Both the position numbers and the translations under genes were made by a program. A stretch of 53,357 nucleotides of DNA, from assembly GCA_050180235.1 (NCBI GenBank), contig JBFXEJ010000027.1, positions 1-53,357 on the forward strand, in the 5' to 3' direction. The DNA is from JAABRU01 sp050180235 (GTDB taxonomy: Bacteria; Desulfobacterota; Desulfobacteria; Desulfobacterales; Desulfococcaceae). How positions within the stretch are numbered: the stretch's first letter is position 1; each line of letters begins with the position of its first letter. Under the pieces are notes generated by a model. The model had not been told where the DNA came from, did not search any database, and was given only the letters and a program-made list of their open reading frames with translations. Below are positions 33,598-40,906 of the stretch, in pieces.

Positions 33598-36016
33598 CAA
33601 AGCCAAATTTCTGACCCGTTTCACTGATGAGGCAAAAGAGCATGTAAGCCGGCTCAGTGAAGGACTGCAGATTCTCGGAAAAAATCCGGATGATGCCGAA
33701 ACCCTGAACGCTGTTTTCCGCTCCGCGCATACCATCAAGGGCTCCGCGAGGATGATGAAACTGATTCCGGTAAGTCATATGGCCCATAAACTGGAAGATG
33801 CGCTCGACGCGTTCCGTCAGAAAAAAATTCCGCCGTCTGAAGAGCTTTCGGATCTGCTTTTTCAGGCAACTGATGCCATTGACAGTATGCTGGATCGGAT
33901 TTCGGCGGGCGGGGAGATAATCGGGACCCCGGAAAATCTGTGCCATGCTCTGGAAAGAGCTGCGATGGGTGAAGTCATTTCCGCTTCCGTCAGTAACGGA
34001 GAGGTCGGCGCCCGGGAAAGCATGGTTCTGTCCGCAGAAAAAGGCACAGACGCTGCAGATAAAACTGCCGGGCTGACAGAGATTGCCGCAGCAGAGCCGG
34101 TTTCGGCTGAATCTGCGGAAGCGCATAAAACAGACAGTGCAGAAAAAGAAATGGATCAGGATATTGGGAAGACAGCGGATGAACTGTGCAGGAAAATATC
34201 TTCCCCGCAGTCTGTTTCCCATAGCAATGTCCATGATGAAAATGCGGGGAAAAAAAGATCTGACACAGACACGGGCAATCTGCCGTCAGGTATTAAGTCT
34301 GAAACCATCAGACCTGAAACCATCAGAATAGACGCGGACAAACTGGATCAGCTCATCAAACTCATGGGGGAAATTGTGTCCGGTCACAGCCGGACCAGAC
34401 GCAGGGCTTTGGATATCCGGGAGATTGAGAAAATATCAAAAAAATATCTGGAATTCATTGTTTCCCTGCCCGTGAACCGTCCCCTCAGTCCCAGACAGCG
34501 GAAAGAACTGCTTTCAGGGACAGAAAGTCTCTGCTTGGGGCTGAAAAAACTCTCGGCCCTGTTCAAAGAGGATATCAGTGTTCAGGGAATTCTGACAAGT
34601 GATCTGCAGGACCGATCACTGAAAATGCGGATGGTCCCGCTTTCCACAATTTTCAGCTCCTTCAGCCGCACTGTGCGCCAGCTTTCCCGAAGTTTCGGGA
34701 AACATACTGATTTTACAGTTGAAGGCGGAGAAACCGAACTGGACAAAAAGATCATTGAAAAAATCGGAGATCCCCTGCTGCACATGATCCGCAACTGCAT
34801 TGATCACGGCATTGAAACACCGGAAGAAAGGAAAAAGGCAGGAAAAGCCGAAACCGGGATAATCCGTCTGACAGCCGGATATGAGGGGGAAAATGTGCTA
34901 ATCCGGCTCAGCGATGACGGGGCAGGCATCCCCCTAAACAAAATCAAAGAAAAAGCCCTCAGAAAAAAAATATTCACTGCCGCTGAAATTGAAAGCATTC
35001 CGGAATCTGAAATCATCAGTCTGATATTTCTGCCCGGATTCAGTTCCAGTGACATTGTCACGGATATTTCCGGCAGAGGTGTGGGCATGGATGTGGTGAA
35101 AAAAAATGTCATTGAGGAACTCAAAGGCTCCATCCAAATAGAAACAGCAGAAGGAAAGGGAACGGTTTTTCATATCCGTCTGCCCCTGACTATGGCTGTG
35201 ATCCATGTGCTCTTCATCCGGGTGGAAGATATGGTTTTTGCTGTTCCGGCCGGTTATACTGATGAAATCATCCGCATAAACCGGGAAAAACTGATTCAGG
35301 TCATGGAACGCAGGGCAGTGCGGCTGCGCGGACAGATCATTCCCATTGTCCGGCTGCGTGATATTCTTTCCCTTCCGGGAGAAAGACCGGTTAAGCCGGA
35401 AACCGAATATCTGATCCTGATTACCTCTGCGGGCAGTGAAAAACTGGGGGTAATCATTGACGCACTGCTGGATGAGGAGGATATGGTCATCAGACCTCTG
35501 CCAGCCCACATGCGCAATATTCCTTTTGTGTCCGGGTGCATCATATCCGGAGGCAATGAGATATTCAGTGTCCTGCATATGCCCAGGATTATCGAAAGTG
35601 CAAGAGAGGTCAGGGTGCGGACACGGACAGAAAGGAAACCCGCAGACAAACCCCGTCATATCCTGGTGGTGGATGATTCCCTGAGTACGCGCGAGATTGA
35701 AAAAAGCATTCTCGAATCTTACGGATACACGGTCAGTCTGGCCGGTGACGGCATTGAGGGATATGAAAAAGCCAGAAAAAACCGTTATGATCTGGTGATT
35801 ACAGATGTGGAAATGCCCAAAATGGACGGTTTTTCCCTTACGCAGAAGCTGCGTGAAGAAGAGGACTGCAGGGATATTCCCATCATCCTTGTCACTTCCC
35901 TGGACAAAGAGGAAGACAAAAAAAGAGGTATTCTGGCCGGTGCCGATGCCTATATTGTCAAAGGCGATTTTGAACAGTCCGCGCTGCTGGACACAGTACG
36001 CAATCTTCTGGGCTGA
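33587..36016 (+). CDS. hybrid chemotaxis kinase CheA-REC (WspE-like)
   Basis: An 809-aa protein starting at GTG 33587, which has AAAGGAGA at the right distance; an earlier in-frame GTG lies 18 nt upstream. Order: HPt (P1) with His48 in SAHTIKGSARMMKL, a low-complexity linker (about 130-240) in place of a P2 domain, a helical dimerisation domain, HATPase (HMIRNCIDHGIETPEERKKA; DDGAGIPL; GRGVGMDVV), a CheW-like P5 domain (FIRVEDMVFAVPAGYTDEII), and a C-terminal receiver with Asp740 (VITDVEMPKMDGF). CheA-REC fusions lie in systems that control functions other than flagellar steering, for example WspE and FrzE. Its likely partners are the receivers of the two GGDEF proteins that follow. Confidence 0.93.
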   Translation: MAFDKAKFLTRFTDEAKEHVSRLSEGLQILGKNPDDAETLNAVFRSAHTIKGSARMMKLIPVSHMAHKLEDALDAFRQKKIPPSEELSDLLFQATDAIDSMLDRISAGGEIIGTPENLCHALERAAMGEVISASVSNGEVGARESMVLSAEKGTDAADKTAGLTEIAAAEPVSAESAEAHKTDSAEKEMDQDIGKTADELCRKISSPQSVSHSNVHDENAGKKRSDTDTGNLPSGIKSETIRPETIRIDADKLDQLIKLMGEIVSGHSRTRRRALDIREIEKISKKYLEFIVSLPVNRPLSPRQRKELLSGTESLCLGLKKLSALFKEDISVQGILTSDLQDRSLKMRMVPLSTIFSSFSRTVRQLSRSFGKHTDFTVEGGETELDKKIIEKIGDPLLHMIRNCIDHGIETPEERKKAGKAETGIIRLTAGYEGENVLIRLSDDGAGIPLNKIKEKALRKKIFTAAEIESIPESEIISLIFLPGFSSSDIVTDISGRGVGMDVVKKNVIEELKGSIQIETAEGKGTVFHIRLPLTMAVIHVLFIRVEDMVFAVPAGYTDEIIRINREKLIQVMERRAVRLRGQIIPIVRLRDILSLPGERPVKPETEYLILITSAGSEKLGVIIDALLDEEDMVIRPLPAHMRNIPFVSGCIISGGNEIFSVLHMPRIIESAREVRVRTRTERKPADKPRHILVVDDSLSTREIEKSILESYGYTVSLAGDGIEGYEKARKNRYDLVITDVEMPKMDGFSLTQKLREEEDCRDIPIILVTSLDKEEDKKRGILAGADAYIVKGDFEQSALLDTVRNLLG

Positions 36017-36062
36017 CGGGTGTCAGGTATCCATCCTGTCCATAAACACTGAACACCGAACA

Positions 36063-36089
36063 CTGATAACTGATAACTGATAACTGACA
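36063..36089 (+). repeat. short tandem repeat CTGATAA x3
   Basis: Three exact 7-bp units followed by a fourth degenerate unit (CTGACAG), in the 90-bp gap between the CheA-REC and first GGDEF genes. Similar AACTGA strings occur after the REC-kinase gene near 39268. Confidence 0.6.
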
Positions 36090-36106
36090 GGTGACAACTG
36101 ATTTCC

Positions 36107-37090
36107 ATGTCTGAGCAGAAACTGAAAATACTGGTGGTGGATGATGAACCCTTTGTCCGGGATATGCTGGAGTCCATTCTCCGTTCAGCAGAAATGCCGG
36201 TGGAAGTGGAAACCGCAGATAACGGGGGTGAGGCGCTGGACAGATACCGGCAGCATCCGGACACGGATCTCATCATTTCCGACATAAACATGCCGGTAAT
36301 GAACGGGCTGGAACTGATACGGAATCTGCGCAATATCAGTCAGGATGTGCCCATCATCATTCTGACAGGAAACAGCGAGGTCAAAACAGCCATAAAAGCC
36401 CTGAATTCCGGAGCCAGCGACTACCTGCTCAAGGATGAAAATATTGATGACACCATTCCTGTTTCTGTAAAAAGGGTTATGGAAAAATATGGGCTGGAGC
36501 GGCAGAACCGGCAGCTTCTGAAAGAACTTGCCCGCAAAAACAGGGAACTGGAGCGGCTTTCCCTGCTAGATGGACTGACCGACATTCCCAACCGCCGCTG
36601 GTTTGACAAGGTAATGGAGCAGGAATGGTGCAGGGCCATACGGGAAAATATCCCACTGTCCCTGATTATGGCTGATATTGACTATTTCAAATATTACAAT
36701 GACAGTTACGGGCATCAGGCCGGAGATAGCTGCCTAAGGGAAGTTGCCCGTGTGCTGAATACTTCCCTGCAGAGGCCCGGAGATTTTGCGGCCCGATACG
36801 GAGGTGAGGAATTTGCAGTGATTCTGCCGGATACGGATGAAAATGGAGCCCGGAAAGTGGCCGAAATCATACTGAAGAGGACAGCCTGCCGGAATATTCC
36901 GCACAGAGCCTCGGAAATTGCAGGACATATCACGCTCAGTCTGGGATTTTCCACAGCCTGTCCTGAAAGAAAATCTTCCTTATCCTTATTGATCGGAAAT
37001 GCAGACCGTGCGCTTTACCGGGCAAAGGCAGAAGGCAGAAACCGGGTGGAGCAGTTTCCTGATCCGTGCGGGGGAGAATCAAAGCCATGA
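36107..37090 (+). CDS. response regulator diguanylate cyclase 1 (REC-GGDEF, WspR-like)
   Basis: A 327-aa protein. The receiver (about 4-125) has LVVDDEPFVRDMLES, the phosphoacceptor Asp in IISDINMPVMNGLEL, and DYLLKDEN. A coiled linker (LARKNRELERLS) leads to the GGDEF domain starting LLDGLTDIPNRRWFDK. The active site is GGEEF at 232-236, with an intact I-site RxxD (RPGD) five residues before. It should synthesise c-di-GMP when phosphorylated by the CheA-REC kinase upstream. It shares its layout, and the linker nearly word for word, with the next gene. The next gene's ATG overlaps the stop (ATGA). Confidence 0.93.
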   Translation: MSEQKLKILVVDDEPFVRDMLESILRSAEMPVEVETADNGGEALDRYRQHPDTDLIISDINMPVMNGLELIRNLRNISQDVPIIILTGNSEVKTAIKALNSGASDYLLKDENIDDTIPVSVKRVMEKYGLERQNRQLLKELARKNRELERLSLLDGLTDIPNRRWFDKVMEQEWCRAIRENIPLSLIMADIDYFKYYNDSYGHQAGDSCLREVARVLNTSLQRPGDFAARYGGEEFAVILPDTDENGARKVAEIILKRTACRNIPHRASEIAGHITLSLGFSTACPERKSSLSLLIGNADRALYRAKAEGRNRVEQFPDPCGGESKP

Positions 37091-38079
37091 GTCCGGGAAA
37101 TGCCAAAATTCTGGTGGTGGATGATGATCCCTTTGTGCGGATGATGCTGGGAGAGATTCTGGATTCTGAGGGATATGCTGTCAGATGTGCTGTCAACGGT
37201 GTGGATGCTTTGGAAAAATATTCACAGCATCCGGATACGGAACTGATTCTTTCCGACATGAACATGGCCGGAATGAACGGTCTGGAATTCATCCGGAGAC
37301 TGCGTGAACAGGATCGGCATGTTCCGGTAATCATTCTGACGGTCAATACGGAAATATCCACAGCTTTGGAGGCCATCCGCAGCGGTGCAAATGACTATCT
37401 GTTAAAAGATGATAATATTCAGGATGTTATTCTGATTTCCATAGAAAAGAATCTTGAAAAGCACCGTCTGGAGCAGCAGAACAGGAAACTTATAGAGGAA
37501 CTTGCACGCAAAAACAGGGAACTGGAGCGGCTTTCCCTGCTCGACGGCCTGACAGATATTCCCAACCGCCGCTGGTTTGACAAAGTCTTCTCCCAGGAAT
37601 GGCTGCGGGCCGCACGGAAAACAAGACCGATCTCCCTGATTATGATCGACATTGACTATTTTAAAAACTATAATGACACATACGGCCATCCTGCCGGGGA
37701 TGAATGCCTGCGTAAAGTGGCCAGGGCACTTGAGCAGTCACTGAAACGCTCCGGGGATTTTGTGGCCCGTTACGGAGGCGAGGAATTTGCCGCTATTCTG
37801 CCGAATACAGCAGCAAAAAACGCTCTGCCTGTTGCTGAAAAAATGCACAGCGGTATTTCGGGACTGAAAATTCCCCACAGCGGTTCGGATGTGGCAGACC
37901 GGATCAGTGTTAGCATGGGCATTGGTTCCGCAATACCCGCAGACAGGCGATCAGAGTCTTCCCTGCTTATCTCGCTCGCTGATGAGGCTCTTTACCGGGC
38001 CAAGGAAAAGGGCCGCAACCGTACTGAAATTATGCAGATGAACCGGAACTGTCTGAAAAAAACAGGAACTGAATTTTGA
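37087..38079 (+). CDS. response regulator diguanylate cyclase 2 (REC-GGDEF)
   Basis: A 330-aa protein. I place the start at ATG 37087 (GGGGGAGA upstream, ATGA overlap with the previous stop) and not at a GTG 21 nt earlier. The receiver has LVVDDDPFVRMMLGE, LILSDMNMAGMNGLEF and DYLLKDDN. The GGDEF domain has GGEEF at 230-234 and I-site RSGD. The linker and catalytic start (ELARKNRELERLSLLDGLTD) are identical to those of the cyclase before it, so the pair arose by tandem duplication. Both look active. It probably works beside cyclase 1, possibly with different phosphorylation kinetics. Confidence 0.93.
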   Translation: MSPGNAKILVVDDDPFVRMMLGEILDSEGYAVRCAVNGVDALEKYSQHPDTELILSDMNMAGMNGLEFIRRLREQDRHVPVIILTVNTEISTALEAIRSGANDYLLKDDNIQDVILISIEKNLEKHRLEQQNRKLIEELARKNRELERLSLLDGLTDIPNRRWFDKVFSQEWLRAARKTRPISLIMIDIDYFKNYNDTYGHPAGDECLRKVARALEQSLKRSGDFVARYGGEEFAAILPNTAAKNALPVAEKMHSGISGLKIPHSGSDVADRISVSMGIGSAIPADRRSESSLLISLADEALYRAKEKGRNRTEIMQMNRNCLKKTGTEF

Positions 38080-38090
38080 AAACCGGGGCC

Positions 38091-39266
38091 ATGATGGAAG
38101 AATACATAAAAATACTGGTAGTTGACGATGATCCCTTTGTCAGAATCATGCTGCAGGAGATTCTGGAATCAGCAGGTTATACTGTAAAGACAGCCGGAGA
38201 TGGCGCGGATGCACTCCGGATATGGAATCAGGATCGGGGAAGTGCTGAGCTGATTATATCGGATATGAACATGGAACAGATGAACGGGCTGGAACTGATC
38301 CGGAATCTGCGGAAACAGCAGGCAGATGTTCCCATCATCATTCTGACGGTCAATGATGAAATATCCATAGCTTTGGAGGCCATCCGAAGCGGTGCCACCG
38401 ATTATCTGCTCAAAGACGAGAATATTCAGGACACCATTCTTATTTCCGTGGAACGGGTGATGGAAAAGCACAGGCTGAAGAAGCAGAATCTGCAACTGAT
38501 GAAAGCCCTGGAACAGAAAAACACCCAACTGGAACATTCCAACCGGGAACTGCTGGCCCTGAATCTGCAGAAAAACAAGTTCCTGGGGATTGCAGCCCAT
38601 GACCTGCGCGGACCCATTGGCGGAATCATGGGACTCAGCGGTGTGCTTCTGGAAGAGACAATGGGAAAACTGTCAGAGGATCAGTCACAGTTTATCAGCA
38701 TGATTCATTCTGTATCAAAGGGAATGCTGGAACTCCTTGACGATCTGCTGGATGTTTCGGTCATTGAAAGCGGAAAACTGGAAATTCAGCCCCGCAGTGA
38801 CAATCTGAAAAAACTGCTGGAAAACCGGATAGTCATCTGTAATTTTGCAGCGCACAAAAAACAGATCCGGATTCATACAGATATTCCTGAACTGCCGGAA
38901 TTCCCTTTTGATGCCAAGCGCATTGCCCAGGTTTTTGACAATTACATGAGCAATGCCATCAAATTTTCTCCGCTTAATTCAAATATATATGTTATAATGG
39001 CAGAGGATGGCAGTATGATCCGGGTCAGCGTAAGGGATGAAGGCCCCGGTATTTCAGCGGAAGACAGGGGCAAACTTTTTGGGGAATTTCAGCGTCTGAG
39101 CGCAAGACCCACAGCCGGAGAAACCAGCACCGGCCTTGGTCTGGCCATTGTGAAAAAAATCATTGAAGGGCATGGGGGAAAAATTGCGGTGGACAGCAGC
39201 CCCGGGGCTGGTTCCACCTTCAGCTTTCTGCTCCCTTCAGGCAGAACACAGGAAACTGGCAATTGA
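38091..39266 (+). CDS. response regulator-histidine kinase (REC-HisKA-HATPase)
   Basis: About 391 aa, starting at ATG 38091 or 38094; a TTG at 38076 overlapping the previous stop is also possible. The receiver (VVDDDPFVRIMLQE, IISDMNMEQMNGLEL, DYLLKDEN) is closely related to those of the two preceding cyclases. It is followed by a coiled coil and a histidine kinase core: His170 in GIAAHDLRGPIGG, N box NYMSNAIKF, DEGPGIS, and STGLGLAIVKKIIEGHGG. So the same receiver is joined here to a kinase in place of a GGDEF domain. No membrane segment. Such REC-HK proteins let one phosphorylation system control another; its target is not in the window. Confidence 0.92.
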   Translation: MMEEYIKILVVDDDPFVRIMLQEILESAGYTVKTAGDGADALRIWNQDRGSAELIISDMNMEQMNGLELIRNLRKQQADVPIIILTVNDEISIALEAIRSGATDYLLKDENIQDTILISVERVMEKHRLKKQNLQLMKALEQKNTQLEHSNRELLALNLQKNKFLGIAAHDLRGPIGGIMGLSGVLLEETMGKLSEDQSQFISMIHSVSKGMLELLDDLLDVSVIESGKLEIQPRSDNLKKLLENRIVICNFAAHKKQIRIHTDIPELPEFPFDAKRIAQVFDNYMSNAIKFSPLNSNIYVIMAEDGSMIRVSVRDEGPGISAEDRGKLFGEFQRLSARPTAGETSTGLGLAIVKKIIEGHGGKIAVDSSPGAGSTFSFLLPSGRTQETGN

Positions 39267-39310
39267 CACCAAACAACTGATTAACCGGCAACTGACAAAA
39301 AGATAATAGA

Positions 39311-39862
39311 ATGATTGATAACCGTTTTACTGCTTCACTGAAAAAAAATTATGACCGTTTTTTGAAAATCCGGGGAAATCCAAAGGAAATTGCCCTGGGT
39401 TTTGCTTTGGGACTTTTTGTCGGCATGAGTCCCACGATGGGTATTCAGATGTTTATTGCCGTATTTATTGCCGCTGTTTTGAAATGGAGCAAAATCGCAG
39501 CCGCTGCCGGTGTATGGATCAGCAATCCATTCACTGCGCCTTTTGTTTACTGGCTTACCTATTATACCGGAGCAAAACTGCTTTCTTATAAAATGAATTA
39601 TCCGCTGCCCCATGAACTGGATATGGATGCTGCACTTCTCATGCTCAAACATGCCCCGGAAATCCTGTGGATAATGACCGTAGGAGGCGTGATTCTGGGA
39701 ATTCCCATTGCTGTGGCCGGATATTGTTTTTCCTTATCCGCCATATTGAAATACCGGGAGCGTATTCAGCAAACCATTGCCAAAGAAAAGGAAATCCTGA
39801 CCCGTACCAAAGAGAATATCAAAAAAAAGATCACCCGGAGGAGTGGGAAAAAAACGGGCTGA
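39311..39862 (+). CDS. DUF2062 membrane protein
   Basis: A 183-aa protein with the DUF2062 core: NPKEIALGFALGLFVGMSPT, then MGIQMFIAVFIAAVLKWSKI, WISNPFTAPFVYWLTYYTGA and a last hydrophobic segment (about 120-145). The C-terminus is a basic helix. Members are small inner-membrane proteins of unknown function. It follows the REC-kinase gene by 44 bp on the same strand and may be the end of the same transcript, but there is no clear functional link. Confidence 0.87.
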   Translation: MIDNRFTASLKKNYDRFLKIRGNPKEIALGFALGLFVGMSPTMGIQMFIAVFIAAVLKWSKIAAAAGVWISNPFTAPFVYWLTYYTGAKLLSYKMNYPLPHELDMDAALLMLKHAPEILWIMTVGGVILGIPIAVAGYCFSLSAILKYRERIQQTIAKEKEILTRTKENIKKKITRRSGKKTG

Positions 39863-39878
39863 ATATAGTTCTTTTGCC

Positions 39879-39967
39879 AACTTTTGTCCTCTGCAAAACC
39901 CGATGGAGGAGTGCAAAAATTAAGCGGAGCGGTTTTTTGCACCTGCTGTTCACAAAGGACAAAAGTT
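39879..39967. repeat. 89-bp nested palindrome between convergent operons, likely bidirectional terminator
   Basis: AACTTTTGTCC (39879-39889) is perfectly inverted at 39957-39967. Inside, GTGCAAAAA (39911-39919) pairs with TTTTTTGCAC (39933-39942), the same hairpin as at 12324-12355. Placed between the ends of the plus-strand chemosensory operon and the minus-strand surface operon, it could stop transcription from both sides. Confidence 0.7.
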
Positions 39968-39982
39968 AAGGAAAATACTATA

Positions 39983-40004
39983 ATCCGGTTTTCGCCGGAA
40001 TAAC
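39983..40004 (+). repeat. half copy of the dispersed CGTCAT palindrome
   Basis: AATCCGGTTTTCGCCGGAATAA is close to the right arm of the 1402-1472 palindrome. It is next to the 39879-39967 element. Confidence 0.45.
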
Positions 40005-40030
40005 AGCGGATACTGCAAAAATACTGTTGC

Positions 40031-40906
40031 TCAGAAGGAAAAAGAGCGGTTTATCAAAGCCATAACCCGCAGATCCGGTGATGTTTCGGTCATGCCTGCA
40101 CCTGCATGGACTTTGATTCCCCATTCATCTTTCACCCATCCGATGCCCGCGCCGATTTCCCGGATATCCTCGCCCACATTTGAATCATAACATAAATGCC
40201 CTTCCGGATAATTGTAGAGATTTTTGTTTTCATTATTGATAAATTCCACATAGGATGTCAGGGTTTCGGAAATCTGATATTCCATTGTCAGGCCCAGAAA
40301 AAAAGTATCTTCGTCAATATAATCATGGTCGCTGTCCACATGGTTGATCCCGAAATTGCCCGCAAAATAGAAACGATCCCAGCGCCTGCCAAGCAGCAGA
40401 TTGATGCCATAGGAATATTCATCATCATTGGTGGGATTGTAATTGTACAGATCACCAATGGATTTGTCCCGGTCTCCTGTGGGAATCAGGATATAGGGCA
40501 TCAGCGAAGCATCCAGAGGCATTCCTTTTTCCTGCCCCAGAACACGCACTTTTCCTCCCAGAAAAATATCTCCGATGCCGGTTTCATCCACATCAAAATC
40601 TGTGTTCTTCCAGTATTCCCACTGTGTTCCCGCAGCTATTTCCCAGAAATTACCGTCTCCGTAAGTCAGACTGAGGGGAACCACCCAAATATAACCATCC
40701 CGGCATTCCAGATTGTTTTCGTGAAAAATGGAATACATGGCCCCGGTTTGGATATGAAAGCCGTCTGCCGGAAGCGGTGAATAGGTATAGGCATATCCTT
40801 TAAGTCCATACAGCGCGAGCATTTCATCTGCACTGACATGCAGGGGAAACGCAGTAAAACTTGCAAATATCAGAAGACAAACAATGCAGTATCCTGTTTT
40901 TTTCAT
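40031..40906 (-). CDS. outer-membrane beta-barrel protein
   Basis: A 291-aa protein with a clear signal peptide (residues 1-26, ending HVSADEM). The rest is alternating amphipathic strands rich in Tyr, Trp and Gly (FHIQTGAMYSIFHENN, GYIWVVPLSLTYGDGNFWEI, GIGWVKDEWGIKVHAGAG) and it ends with Phe, the usual C-terminal signature for BAM-dependent barrels. The middle (LMPYILIPTGDRDKSIGDL) resembles the MetA/phenol-degradation transporter-like barrel family. Its ATG overlaps the stop of the LysM-FecR-VWA gene (40903-40906), so the two are translationally coupled. It may anchor or export a surface component; the ligand is unknown. Confidence 0.8.
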   Translation of the reverse strand: MKKTGYCIVCLLIFASFTAFPLHVSADEMLALYGLKGYAYTYSPLPADGFHIQTGAMYSIFHENNLECRDGYIWVVPLSLTYGDGNFWEIAAGTQWEYWKNTDFDVDETGIGDIFLGGKVRVLGQEKGMPLDASLMPYILIPTGDRDKSIGDLYNYNPTNDDEYSYGINLLLGRRWDRFYFAGNFGINHVDSDHDYIDEDTFFLGLTMEYQISETLTSYVEFINNENKNLYNYPEGHLCYDSNVGEDIREIGAGIGWVKDEWGIKVHAGAGMTETSPDLRVMALINRSFSF

